Assembly: GCA_031274295.1 (NCBI GenBank)
Contig: JAISQI010000071.1
Span: forward strand, 1-47,651
Source: Holosporaceae bacterium
Lineage (GTDB): Bacteria; Pseudomonadota; Alphaproteobacteria; UBA3830
DNA length: 47,651 nucleotides
Direction of reading: 5' to 3'
In this document: in pieces, positions 1 to 8,040 of the stretch
Layout: the number at the start of each line of letters is the position of its first letter
Numbering within the stretch: the first letter of the stretch is position 1
Notes under the pieces: model-generated
The model's input: the letters and a program-made list of their open reading frames with translations, nothing else
What the model was told of the DNA's origin: nothing
The model's database searches: none
Position numbers and translations under genes: made by a program

Positions 1-2
1 TG

Positions 3-911
3 TTGGAGGGAGGTAAAAATATTTATAGAATTGAAAGCAGAACTGATCCCATTTCAATTGCTCCATCCATCGAAGTTTCTAAAACTCATCACCTATTCAT
101 TGGCGCAAAAGAAATCAAAACGCTAGACATGTATGAGGAGAAATTAAAGGTTCAACATTTCGATCTGGCCATTGACTTCGGCTGTCTGTACATACTTACG
201 AAACCGCTTCTATATGCCCTAGCCTACACAAAGGATCTGGTGGGTAACATGGGACTGGGAATTATATTAATTACGCTGCTAATTAAACTATTGCTGTTCC
301 CATTGGCGAATAAATCCTACCGTTCGATGAACCGCATGAATATAATTCAACCTAAAATCCAAGAACTTAAGAAAAAATATGAGGGAGACAACGTAAAATT
401 CGGTCAGGCGGTTTCGGAAATATACAAAAAAGAAGGTGTAAATCCGCTCGGAGGATGTTTACCTATTCTGCTTCAATCTCCCGTATTATTTGCCCTGTAC
501 AAAGTTCTGTACATATCGATGGAAATGAGACAAGCGCCTTTCATATGGTGGATCCATGATTTATCTTTACCCGATCCATCGACTGTATTGAATTTATTCG
601 GATTAATCCCCATAAACCTTCCTGGATTTTTGCAAATTGGGATTTGGCCATTGCTGATGGGACTCTCCATGCTGCTGCAGCAAAAAATGAGTCCCGCTCC
701 GGCTGATCCATCTCAGGCGAAGGCAATGCTGATTATGCCTCTAATGTTTACGTTTATGTTTGCTCAATTACCGTCTGGATTGGTCATTTATTGGACTTTC
801 AGCAATATTTTGGGAATCGTCCAGCAATATGTAATCAAAAAACTAGACAGTAATCGTAATAATAACGAAGATCGAAACAGCAAAAAAAAGATTAAGGCTC
901 AAAAATCGTGA
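3..911 (+). CDS. yidC: Membrane protein insertase YidC (5' partial)
   Basis: This is the C-terminal part of the Oxa1/YidC/Alb3 insertase, which inserts and folds inner-membrane proteins with or without SecYEG. The reading frame is open to the left window edge, so the first TTG is not a true start and the N-terminal TM1 and part of the periplasmic domain lie outside. Visible are the conserved membrane core starting around residue 65, the cytoplasmic coiled segment with QPKIQELKKKY, the NPLGGCLPILLQSPVLFALY segment and a lysine-rich basic tail. The stop overlaps the engB start by four bases (GTGA), so the two are translationally coupled, an order common in alphaproteobacteria. Identification is secure. 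Confidence 0.96.
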   Translation: MEGGKNIYRIESRTDPISIAPSIEVSKTHHLFIGAKEIKTLDMYEEKLKVQHFDLAIDFGCLYILTKPLLYALAYTKDLVGNMGLGIILITLLIKLLLFPLANKSYRSMNRMNIIQPKIQELKKKYEGDNVKFGQAVSEIYKKEGVNPLGGCLPILLQSPVLFALYKVLYISMEMRQAPFIWWIHDLSLPDPSTVLNLFGLIPINLPGFLQIGIWPLLMGLSMLLQQKMSPAPADPSQAKAMLIMPLMFTFMFAQLPSGLVIYWTFSNILGIVQQYVIKKLDSNRNNNEDRNSKKKIKAQKS

Positions 912-1510
912 CAACATTGAAGGGATTATTCAGCTCTCCGTGTAAGTTTATTGCCGGAGCCGCCTCAATTGATCAAATTCCTCGTAATTTCATTAAAGAA
1001 ATAGCTTTTGCGGGAAGATCTAATGTAGGGAAATCGTCTCTAATCAACGCCGTCGTTGGACAAAAAAATTGTGCGCATGTTTCTAAGTTACCAGGACGCA
1101 CTCGGCAGATTAATTTTTTCACGCTGATGGATAAGATTTCCCTAGTGGATCTGCCGGGATACGGCTACGCTAGCGTTTCAAAAAAAACCAGGAAATTGTG
1201 GGACGATTTAATACTAAATTACCTGATCGGCAGACCCAATCTTCGGCGAATATTTCTGCTAATAGACTCTCGCCGCGGTATCAAAAAAATCGATGAAGAA
1301 ATTATGGACGTTTTAGATAATTCCGCCGTGACATATCAAATAGTTCTCACGAAAATTGATAAAATCAAAGATAAAGACGTCCCTACGCTTAAAACGCAAA
1401 TAGAATCGCAGATCACAACTCGTACGGCCGCATATCCATCTGTTATATCGACCAGTTCAGAGAAATTTTTGGGAATACAAGATGTCCAATCTGAAATTAT
1501 GTCATTATAA
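908..1510 (+). CDS. engB: Ribosome biogenesis GTP-binding protein EngB (YsxC/YihA)
   Basis: A 200-residue TrmE-Era-EngA-EngB-like GTPase that acts in assembly of the large ribosomal subunit. All G motifs are present: G1 GRSNVGKSS at residues 36-44, the G2 threonine near residue 65, G3 DLPGYG at 81-86 and G4 TKID at 148-151. Length matches the family. The GTG start lies inside the yidC stop codon (GTGA overlap), which supports coupling to yidC and this start choice. Nothing looks degenerate. Confidence 0.96.
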   Translation: MTTLKGLFSSPCKFIAGAASIDQIPRNFIKEIAFAGRSNVGKSSLINAVVGQKNCAHVSKLPGRTRQINFFTLMDKISLVDLPGYGYASVSKKTRKLWDDLILNYLIGRPNLRRIFLLIDSRRGIKKIDEEIMDVLDNSAVTYQIVLTKIDKIKDKDVPTLKTQIESQITTRTAAYPSVISTSSEKFLGIQDVQSEIMSL

Positions 1511-1587
1511 AAGCCATTAAAACTATTGTTGTTTGCTCGCAAGACTACTAGAGTAGCTTGGTGAGTTTTGGTACGGAGAAGTATGTC

Positions 1588-2670
1588 ATGTCAAAATTTT
1601 ATAAAATTATGCTTATGTCGGCGATGCTATTGTCTACGTCGAATCAAGCCATGTATGAGGCAACCGTCGCCGAAAAACAAGTCGAAGTTAAGAATTCAAA
1701 GCCTCCATCTAAGGTCAGAATCGATGAAGTCTCCCCCTCTTATGACAGAATAGCTCCGCAAAAAGGATGGAACAGATTCTCCGGCGACTCTGCTCGCTCT
1801 CTAAAAGGTTGGGTAAGATGGTGGAAATATCTTTTCATGAAAAAGCCGATTGTTATGGAATGGATAGACGGCTTGATTTTAAGAATTCATCCTAAAAATG
1901 AAATATATAGATCTATCTTTGTGAGGGGAATCTACGATCCTAATTTAGTGACCATAATAAATACGCTGTTTCCTAAGGACGGAATCTTCATCGACGCCGG
2001 AGCTAATATGGGATACGTTTCTTTACTTGTTAGCAGAGCAATCGGTATTGGACATATTTTCGCTCTGGAACCAAGCAGTCGCGACTTCGACAGGCTGGAA
2101 GATAACATAAACATAAACGGTCTTGGAGATATTATTTCGCCGTATAGGCTGTCTGTTTCAGATAAAAACGGCAAAGCTCAATTGCTAATAGCAAATGAAG
2201 AAAGAAGCGCCCTCAACACTCTTGGATTCGAAATCAGCTGTAAGGGCGTAGAAAAAATAGGAGTTGAAGAAGTTGACACCATAACCCTGGACTCGTTTGT
2301 TGAGAAAGAAGGGATAAAGCAAGTTGATGTGTTAAAATTGGACATAGAGGGCAGCGAGTTCCATGCTCTAAAGGGAGCAAAAAACGTCATCGAAAAATAT
2401 CGCCCGTCATTGATAATCGGCATCAATGGTAATTCTCTTAGAACCTGCGATGCAGATTGTGATAAATTGCAGAAGATAATTGGCGAAATGAGATATTACG
2501 CCTATAAAGTGGTTGAAACTCCCTTTTTATCATTGGAAAAAGTAGAAAATCTTTCTGCTGTCAATGCAGGAATTATAATCTGCTTACATGAGAGCATCGT
2601 TCCTCCCGCTTTACCCCAACCGGAAAAGCGTTCCATTAAGGAGCGTATCTCCGATTTTTTCCTGAGGTAG
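1588..2670 (+). CDS. FkbM-family SAM-dependent methyltransferase with N-terminal signal peptide
   Basis: A 360-residue protein. The start is the ATG at 1588 because GGAG lies at 1575-1578 and the resulting N-terminus is a signal-peptide-like stretch (basic residues 3-6, hydrophobic core 8-16, possible cleavage near 21-25). The longer TTG frame lacks this support. Residues 105-300 form an FkbM methyltransferase domain: SAM motif I DAGANMG at 136-142, the acidic ribose-binding residue E161, and LDIEG at 251-255 followed by a typical LKGA helix. FkbM enzymes O-methylate sugars or polyketides. A secretion signal on a SAM enzyme is odd because SAM is cytosolic, so this may instead be a membrane anchor or an exported effector. 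The substrate is unknown. It is followed by envelope lipid genes. Confidence 0.8.
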   Translation: MSKFYKIMLMSAMLLSTSNQAMYEATVAEKQVEVKNSKPPSKVRIDEVSPSYDRIAPQKGWNRFSGDSARSLKGWVRWWKYLFMKKPIVMEWIDGLILRIHPKNEIYRSIFVRGIYDPNLVTIINTLFPKDGIFIDAGANMGYVSLLVSRAIGIGHIFALEPSSRDFDRLEDNININGLGDIISPYRLSVSDKNGKAQLLIANEERSALNTLGFEISCKGVEKIGVEEVDTITLDSFVEKEGIKQVDVLKLDIEGSEFHALKGAKNVIEKYRPSLIIGINGNSLRTCDADCDKLQKIIGEMRYYAYKVVETPFLSLEKVENLSAVNAGIIICLHESIVPPALPQPEKRSIKERISDFFLR

Positions 2671-2673
2671 CGA

Positions 2674-3351
2674 TTGATTAAATTTTTAAAAAGGATTCGC
2701 AACAGGAAACGATTCGAAGTTATTTTATCTAAAATAATGGCATTTCTACTAAAATTATCCTTTTATACGACGCGATGGACAGTAATTGGAGGAAACATTC
2801 CAGATTCGTATCACAAAAAAAACACCCCCTTTATTGCGTGTTTATGGCACGATAGACTCATGATCGCCCCCTGTGTTTGGAAATGGGAAAAGACCTTGCA
2901 CGTATTAGCTTCAAGTCACAGGGATGGACGTCTAATGGCGGCAATTGTAAAAAGTTTTTCCATGCCGGCCGTTTTTGGATCCACTAAAAAAGGCGGAATG
3001 GCCGCCGCAAAAAAATTAGTTCAGCTGGTAAAGGCGGGAGAATACATAGCGATAATTCCGGACGGTCCTAAGGGGCCTCGCCACAAATTGGCGCCGGGAG
3101 TGGTTGCAATTTCAAAATTAACTAAAGCAGATATATTACCCTTTAGTTTTTGTGTAAAAAGGTATTATCGTTTTAATTCCTGGGATAAATTCATTTGGGT
3201 CTGGCCGTTTAATAGAGGAGTCATCGTATGGGGAAAACCAATTTCTGCGGAGGAACTAAAGACCATGTCTAAAGAGGAATCAATTAAATACGCAGAATCG
3301 AGAATCAACGCAGCGTCTCAAAAAGCATACGAGATACTAACAAATGCTTAG
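2674..3351 (+). CDS. DUF374 / lysophospholipid acyltransferase-like protein
   Basis: A 225-residue member of the COG2121/DUF374 group, related to lysophospholipid and lipid A acyltransferases. Visible hallmarks are WHDRLMIAP near residue 58, which corresponds to the catalytic HX4D region, and IPDGPKGPR near residue 127. The TTG start is chosen because GAGG at 2664-2667 ends seven bases before it; the first in-frame ATG further down would cut the N-terminal helix. It sits between the FkbM gene and waaA and overlaps waaA by eight bases, which suggests a role in lipid A or LPS building. The acyl acceptor cannot be told from sequence. Confidence 0.82.
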   Translation: MIKFLKRIRNRKRFEVILSKIMAFLLKLSFYTTRWTVIGGNIPDSYHKKNTPFIACLWHDRLMIAPCVWKWEKTLHVLASSHRDGRLMAAIVKSFSMPAVFGSTKKGGMAAAKKLVQLVKAGEYIAIIPDGPKGPRHKLAPGVVAISKLTKADILPFSFCVKRYYRFNSWDKFIWVWPFNRGVIVWGKPISAEELKTMSKEESIKYAESRINAASQKAYEILTNA

Positions 3352-4609
3352 TGTTTATAAAATCTTAGCCTTTATTCTTTCTCCATTTTGGAAGGTATAT
3401 TTTTATCTAAGGTGTCTCTGGGGAAAGGATAGAATAGAAAGTGTTAGGAATCATTTTGGAGTGGCAACAATTAAAAGACCTGCAGGAAAACTGATTTGGA
3501 TACACGCCGCCAGCATAGGAGAATCCACAGCGGCATTAACCTATGTTAATCATGTTAAAAAACAATTTCCCGAACTAAATATATTGCTAACCACAATCAC
3601 CGTTACGTCAGCCGATATATTATCGGCCAAAATTACGAAAATTCGGGGATGTCATCATCAATTTGCGGTGGCTGACAATCCAATATGGACTGAAAAATTT
3701 CTAAATTATTGGAACCCTAGCGCCGCTTTTTTTTTGGAGTCTGAAATTTGGCCTAACATAATAGACTCCATCTACAAACGCAAAATACCTCTTTTCCTTT
3801 TAAATGCAAGATTATCTACAAAATCATTCGGCAGATGGAAGTTGTTTGAAAAATTCTTCAGAACTACCTTGGAAAAATTTACATGCATCTTAGCTCAATC
3901 TGAAATAGATGAAAAAAAATATCGTTTTTTTTCTCCCGAAAACACAAAACGTATTGATAACCTGAAATATGCCAATGACCCCCTTCCCTGCAATAACGAT
4001 CTCTTTAATGCCTTCCAAAACATATGTAAAAACAAAAGGATTTTTGTCGCCGCCAGTACTCATGAAAAAGAAGAAGAAATAATTTTGGAAGCGCATAAAA
4101 AGCTCAAATTAAAATTTAACCTTATAACCGTTATCATTCCGAGACATTTAACTCGAGTGAAAAAAGTATGTGAAATCCTCGAAAATCATAACGTTAAATT
4201 TTCACTAAGATCCGAAAACCATTTCTCTTCGGACGCCGAGGTTTTCTGCGTAGATACGTTTGGAGAAGTTGGAACATTTTTCCGATTGGCCGACATATGT
4301 TTTGTGGGAGGCTCTCTTGTTCCAATAGGCGGACATAACATCTACGAACCCGCGGCGCTGGGAAAACCGGTTTTACATGGACCTTTCATGGATAGCGCTT
4401 TGGAAGTAGCGGATATGCTGCAAAGAAAACAAATAGCCTTTGAAGTGAAAAACGCAGATGAAATCTATGCAACTTGTTCTGAGCTTTTACTGGATTCAGA
4501 AAAATTAGAAAAAATTTCTAAGCTCGCCCTAGACGTAACCAAAAACAAATCCCTGGAGCAAATAGATGACGCTGTCCCATTGCAAAAAATTCTTGAATCC
4601 TCCGCTTAA
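3344..4609 (+). CDS. waaA: 3-deoxy-D-manno-octulosonic acid (Kdo) transferase
   Basis: A 421-residue GT30 glycosyltransferase that transfers Kdo from CMP-Kdo to the lipid IVA precursor on the cytoplasmic face of the inner membrane. It has the N-terminal membrane-associated helix, WIHAASIGES near residue 50, the FFLESEIWPNII segment near residue 130, and the C-terminal CMP-Kdo site GGSLVPIGGHNIYEPAALGKPV near residues 324-345. Length is typical for WaaA. The ATG lies inside the end of the DUF374 gene. Its presence means the organism makes at least a Kdo-lipid A core, unlike several Rickettsiales families. Confidence 0.95.
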   Translation: MLSVYKILAFILSPFWKVYFYLRCLWGKDRIESVRNHFGVATIKRPAGKLIWIHAASIGESTAALTYVNHVKKQFPELNILLTTITVTSADILSAKITKIRGCHHQFAVADNPIWTEKFLNYWNPSAAFFLESEIWPNIIDSIYKRKIPLFLLNARLSTKSFGRWKLFEKFFRTTLEKFTCILAQSEIDEKKYRFFSPENTKRIDNLKYANDPLPCNNDLFNAFQNICKNKRIFVAASTHEKEEEIILEAHKKLKLKFNLITVIIPRHLTRVKKVCEILENHNVKFSLRSENHFSSDAEVFCVDTFGEVGTFFRLADICFVGGSLVPIGGHNIYEPAALGKPVLHGPFMDSALEVADMLQRKQIAFEVKNADEIYATCSELLLDSEKLEKISKLALDVTKNKSLEQIDDAVPLQKILESSA

Positions 4610-4657
4610 CTCTATAAGACCAGCTGGAATTTTTACAAAATTGCATTCATGCAACAT

Positions 4658-4697
4658 AAAATCACCTGTCCATAAGTTTTGTGATTTTCGATTTTTT
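4658..4697 (+). terminator. Possible rho-independent terminator after waaA
   Basis: An 8-bp inverted repeat, AAAATCAC at 4658-4665 and GTGATTTT at 4681-4688, has a 15-base loop and is followed within a few bases by six T residues (4692-4697). The stem is AT-rich and the loop long, so this is a weak candidate. The right arm and T-run lie within the proposed tRNA-Val promoter. Confidence 0.35.
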
Positions 4698-4707
4698 GTG
4701 CTAATAA
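4679..4707 (+). promoter_or_regulatory. Putative sigma-70 promoter of tRNA-Val
   Basis: A -35-like TTGTGA at 4679-4684 and -10-like TAATAA at 4702-4707 are separated by exactly 17 bases. Transcription would begin about five bases before the tRNA. Assignment rests on motif and spacing only. Confidence 0.5.
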
Positions 4708-4718
4708 ATAGTTGTTGA

Positions 4719-4793
4719 GAACGCTTAGCTCAGCGGTAGAGCACTACATTCACATTGTAGGGGTCACAGGTTCAATCCCTGTAGCGTTCACCA
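4719..4793 (+). tRNA. tRNA-Val(CAC)
   Basis: A complete cloverleaf. The acceptor GAACGCT pairs with AGCGTTC, the D arm is GCTC/GAGC, and the anticodon stem CTACA/TGTAG encloses loop TTCACAT with anticodon CAC. The T arm is ACAGG/CCTGT with a TTCAATC loop, and the CCA end is encoded. CAC reads GUG valine codons, which a UAC isoacceptor can often also read. Confidence 0.95.
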
Positions 4794-4813
4794 TTATTTC
4801 TGGATGTCTGATT

Positions 4814-6040
4814 TCAACTCCACAGTGCGGCGATCGGTACTGCCCAGAGTCCATCCCCAAAAGAAACGGTGTCTTCACCCGAATATAAAATTATAGAAAT
4901 TACGTTTTGATTTTTTGCGATATTATTTTTGAACCACCGAATATGTTTGAAATCATTTTTAGAAACGACTGACCCTGATTTTACTTCAATACAAGCTATA
5001 ATTCCGTTCGAACTCTCTATAATGAAGTCTATTTCGCGATTTTCCCTATCTCTGTAGTGATAAATATGGCAGCCGCAGATATCGGATTGTATGGACAATT
5101 CTTTGAAGACTAATGTTTCGACTATCTTTCCTGACCTTTCGGGATTTAGGCGTACTTCTTCGAAATTCCAATTTAAAACGCTAGCCATAATTCCCGTATC
5201 GGTAACGAAGATTTTATCTTTGCGTCCAACTCCAGAATAATCAGTCTTGCTCCATGGACTGACGCGTTCAAATAAATATAGAGCTTCCAGCACGCCGACA
5301 TAACTGTCGAAAGTAGTTCGCGCGATGGCCAATTTGCTACACATACCAGGAATATCCAAGAATTTACTTGACCATGCCGTCAGGATTTTTACCTGTTCTT
5401 GAAGAGCCGTGTTGCGTCTTATGTTTGCTATGTTTTTTAAATCTCTTGTAAGCAGAGTATCCACGTAATCAAGATGCCAATCTTTTCTGTCGACGTCGGA
5501 GAAATTTACAACTTCCGGATATCCTCCACGAAAAGCTATCTTTAAAATTTCAGTTTTGTTGTAGCCTTTTATTTGGGCGGGAAATTCATTGTTAAACAGC
5601 ATTTGTATAAATTTCGGCTCGTTCTCTAATATTTCTCCATTTGCAAGAGTTCTCAGACGAATGTTTTTTATTCGGCCAGCTAAACTTTCAGAAACTTGAG
5701 GCAAGTTTTTGATGTCAGCCGATCCGGTCAGTAAAAATTGTCCCGTTCGACTATCGAGATCAACAGTCTGCTTGATGGCCGATAATAATTGTGGAGCTTT
5801 TTGGACTTCATCGATTATCATTGTGCCGTGTGAATGCTTGATGAATTCTTTCGGATCGTCGATTGCCGCCTTCAAAAGCGTAACGTCGTCTAAAGATCTA
5901 AAAATAGAGTCTTTAAGCTCGATTTGCTTAGACAACGTAGTCTTCCCGCACTGTCTTTCCCCGGAAATCACAACAATTCTTCTCTTATCAAGAGCTCGTT
6001 TTAAAGACTCAGACATCCACCTCTTATATTGCTTACTCAT
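4814..6040 (-). CDS. AAA family ATPase with DUF4143 domain
   Basis: A 408-residue protein of the widespread AAA_14/DUF4143 ATPase family, whose cellular role is unsettled. The P-loop GERQCGKT is at residues 27-34, Walker B MIIDEVQ at about 74-80 and the sensor-like LLTGSAD near 104. The C-terminal DUF4143 part carries EIDFIIE followed by IACIEVKSGS, resembling a PD-(D/E)XK nuclease core. The start is set at the ATG at 6040, with GGAT nine bases upstream; two earlier codons (GTG CTG) are alternatives. The gene stops 20 bases from the tRNA-Val 3' end and is preceded by a 23-bp tandem repeat array, so it looks like an accessory insertion at a tRNA. Such genes are often multicopy in intracellular alphaproteobacteria. 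Confidence 0.85.
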   Translation of the reverse strand: MSKQYKRWMSESLKRALDKRRIVVISGERQCGKTTLSKQIELKDSIFRSLDDVTLLKAAIDDPKEFIKHSHGTMIIDEVQKAPQLLSAIKQTVDLDSRTGQFLLTGSADIKNLPQVSESLAGRIKNIRLRTLANGEILENEPKFIQMLFNNEFPAQIKGYNKTEILKIAFRGGYPEVVNFSDVDRKDWHLDYVDTLLTRDLKNIANIRRNTALQEQVKILTAWSSKFLDIPGMCSKLAIARTTFDSYVGVLEALYLFERVSPWSKTDYSGVGRKDKIFVTDTGIMASVLNWNFEEVRLNPERSGKIVETLVFKELSIQSDICGCHIYHYRDRENREIDFIIESSNGIIACIEVKSGSVVSKNDFKHIRWFKNNIAKNQNVISIILYSGEDTVSFGDGLWAVPIAALWS

Positions 6041-6069
6041 CAGCACGATCCAAATTGTTTTAGGGTAAT

Positions 6070-6098
6070 AGTATAATCAAATATCCGCAAAAGTGCAA
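6070..6098 (-). promoter_or_regulatory. Putative promoter of the AAA/DUF4143 gene
   Basis: On the minus strand, -35-like TTGCAC (plus positions 6093-6098, inside repeat unit 1) and -10-like TATACT (6070-6075) are separated by 17 bases. They lie about 30 bases upstream of the proposed ATG. The motif match is good, but no expression evidence is available. Confidence 0.55.
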
Positions 6099-6268
6099 TT
6101 AGAATCGTCACAAAAGTATAAATAGAACTGCCACAAAAATATAAATAGAATTGCTGCAAAAGTGCAATTAGAATTGTCACAAAAGTATAAATAGAACTAC
6201 CGCAAAAGTATAATTAGAATTGCCGCAAAAGTATAAATAGAACTGCCACAAAAGTGCAATTAGAAAAT
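6085..6268. repeat. Tandem array of eight 23-bp repeats
   Basis: Eight consecutive 23-bp units run without spacers. Each has the frame C-[CT]-[AG]-C-AAAA followed by either a GTGCAATTAGAA or a GTATAAATAGAA type core. Units 1, 4 and 8 are the GTGCAA type; 2, 3, 5, 6 and 7 are GTATAA-like (unit 3 ATATAA, unit 6 GTATAATTAGAA). Read on the minus strand, the two cores become TTGCAC and TATACT. A TTGCAC unit followed by the next TATACT-type unit therefore gives a promoter-like pair with an 18-base spacer. The unit length is not a multiple of three and stops occur in it, so it is not coding. It is not CRISPR because there are no unique spacers. Confidence 0.93.
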
Positions 6269-6374
6269 CCGTATTCTTGCTTTTATGAGACTCCATCAAT
6301 GAATAAGCTCTGTATTTAGAGCAGTGGATAGATTTTCACTTCGCGAGACGTCCGTTTCGCCGTCTTTAGGTTAT
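6269..6374. other. Gap between the repeat array and the HIT gene
   Basis: No gene is seen here. The minus strand holds a small hairpin (GCTCT/AGAGC around six bases) and a second weak one (AGACG/CGTCT) downstream of the HIT stop. These could help terminate the minus-strand pilus/HIT transcript, but neither has a clear T-run. Confidence 0.3.
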
Positions 6375-6713
6375 TTATAATCGCTCGCCACCGAGAATAT
6401 GCACATGAAAATGCTCAATTTCCTGTCCGGAATCATGTCCGGTATTACTCAGTATGCGGTATCCGCTCTCGGCAATATTCAATATGTGTGAAACTTTGGA
6501 AACTGTACCAAAAAAATCTTTAACTTCCTGAGCGGATGCATTGGATATAAAATCGTTAAAATTTGAGTACAATCCCTTTGTAATTACCAAAGCATGAACC
6601 TTTTTCAGCGGACATATATCATAAAAAGATAAAGCTACGTCATTTTCATATATAATTTTTGCTGGAATTTCAGATTTTAAAATTTTATAAAATACATTGT
6701 TTTTATTATACAT
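6375..6713 (-). CDS. HIT family nucleotide-binding protein (HinT-like)
   Basis: A 112-residue histidine-triad protein. The signature HFHVHILGG gives the triad at H101, H103 and H105, and the N-terminal FYKILKSEIPAKIIYEND is typical of bacterial HinT purine nucleoside phosphoramidases. Length fits the family. The ATG at 6713 is preceded by an AGGTGG ribosome binding site. It is last in a minus-strand run after two prepilins, with which it has no obvious functional link. Confidence 0.92.
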   Translation of the reverse strand: MYNKNNVFYKILKSEIPAKIIYENDVALSFYDICPLKKVHALVITKGLYSNFNDFISNASAQEVKDFFGTVSKVSHILNIAESGYRILSNTGHDSGQEIEHFHVHILGGERL

Positions 6714-6752
6714 AGCTTAACCACCTAACGCATAGCGAAATATAGCATTCTT

Positions 6753-7466
6753 CTAAATTAAATTAAATCGACCGTCCGGAGTAGAATTCTCTGCGCTACG
6801 CCTTTGTTCTTTTTTGCAGGGACAATTTTTCAGATATTGCATCAGAAGTCTATCTCTGGAAATCCAACTGGTGTATTTGGAAACAATAACGTCGATCTTC
6901 TCAGATATTCTCGGATAGTTATCGTTTGTATCTATTACAAATGCAATGACATCCGGTAGTAAATTCGCGACTTTATCAATCGCGATAACTGGATTAATAA
7001 CTCCGCGGCAAAAATAATTATTCTCTATTCCCGTTTCGTATATGCTTACACAATTAGAAGTCAGAACGGGTTCCACAGTGTAAACCAATGGCCTTCCCTG
7101 GCCGTCAAGGGCAATTTTCGCTGGTATTCCGAGCGTATGAAATGGAACCCTCCCGACAAAATTTGATAGAACCATCTCCGTCTCTAAATTTTCACGTCCA
7201 TCACCGTTCAATGACGGCCTAGGCAATCTGCTGTGATTTGCTATAAAAGAAGCCAAAGCAATGGTTACCGTTTCGATATTGTTTTTTGTGATTTGCACGC
7301 GCATGGCTCTGCTGGCTGTAATTGTTTTAGTAATAAAAAACCCGGAAATTAATCCAATAATTGATATTGCTATTGCAATTTCCAGCAGAATTGACCCATG
7401 TCTACCAGATTTTGAATAGAAGTACGCAATCTTTGTTTTTATTTTTGATATTGTATCGTGAACCAA
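6753..7466 (-). CDS. Type IV prepilin-like protein (second of the cassette)
   Basis: A 237-residue protein with a class III (prepilin) signal. A 24-residue basic leader ends in G24, followed by SILLE with E at mature position +5 and a hydrophobic helix to about residue 45. The body is not recognisable at family level and has several Cys residues (near 130, 140 and 205) that could form disulfides. The TTG start has GGGAG about nine bases upstream and overlaps the preceding prepilin gene by 65 bases. The predicted role is a minor pseudopilin of a type IV pilus or type II secretion-like machine, processed by PilD-type peptidase, which is not in this window. Confidence 0.7.
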   Translation of the reverse strand: MVHDTISKIKTKIAYFYSKSGRHGSILLEIAIAISIIGLISGFFITKTITASRAMRVQITKNNIETVTIALASFIANHSRLPRPSLNGDGRENLETEMVLSNFVGRVPFHTLGIPAKIALDGQGRPLVYTVEPVLTSNCVSIYETGIENNYFCRGVINPVIAIDKVANLLPDVIAFVIDTNDNYPRISEKIDVIVSKYTSWISRDRLLMQYLKNCPCKKEQRRSAENSTPDGRFNLI

Positions 7467-8040
7467 TAAAGCATTCTCCCGATGCGTCTGAAGATTTTAT
7501 TGCTTGAATTTCTCCGGTTGAGCAATTTCCCGTGTCGTTATTTTTATCTATATAATAGGCCTCTTCGGGCGACAAAACCCCCTTGAAATTTTGATTATCA
7601 CTGGTATCTTTACACAAAACGATCCAAACTCCCGGATGATCTTGAATTTGAGAAGATACGGTATAATATCCGCCGACCTTGCTGCGGGGATATCCGTTTA
7701 TCAGCTCCAAGCTAATTAAATCTGACGCCACCAAATGCTGCCAAAACCGTTTTGCGTCTTCGATGGAGGATATTACGCCGTCTCCTCTACCATTCCGCGA
7801 AGAACTACCAATCATCTCTTCCGCGTTGTTAAAATCCCCCGGCAATACCCCGTATTTATCCGTAAAACTTTGAACCGCTATCCTAAATGTATTTACTTGA
7901 TCAACGACCGATCTCAGTCTAGCAGCATTTATTAATTCTTTACCTTTCAATGCAAAACCAGCGATCAAACTGATTACGACAATCGCAATGGCCACCTCTA
8001 TGAGAGAAAATCCTCTATTTCTATTGGAAAACTTCATCAT
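7402..8040 (-). CDS. Type IV prepilin-like protein (first of the cassette)
   Basis: A 212-residue protein starting with a classical short prepilin leader: G10 followed by FSLIEVAIAI, with E at +5 and a hydrophobic N-terminal helix. The globular part contains a YGVLPGDFNNA stretch like that seen in type II/IV pseudopilin-family proteins, and paired cysteines near its C-terminus. Its ATG overlaps the stop of the secretin gene (ATGA), so the secretin and this prepilin are translationally coupled. It is probably a (pseudo)pilin subunit; which pilus system it serves cannot be decided from this segment. Confidence 0.8.
   Translation of the reverse strand: MMKFSNRNRGFSLIEVAIAIVVISLIAGFALKGKELINAARLRSVVDQVNTFRIAVQSFTDKYGVLPGDFNNAEEMIGSSSRNGRGDGVISSIEDAKRFWQHLVASDLISLELINGYPRSKVGGYYTVSSQIQDHPGVWIVLCKDTSDNQNFKGVLSPEEAYYIDKNNDTGNCSTGEIQAIKSSDASGECFIGSRYNIKNKNKDCVLLFKIW

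Noticed and set aside
41-911. Degenerate or truncated yidC
   Set aside because: The gene is cut only by the window edge; the visible part is fully conserved.
1545-1556. Terminator between engB and the FkbM gene
   Set aside because: The CTACT/AGTAG dyad is only 5 bp with a two-base loop and has no T-run.
6085-6268. CRISPR array
   Set aside because: Units are directly adjacent with no unique spacers, and no cas genes are nearby.
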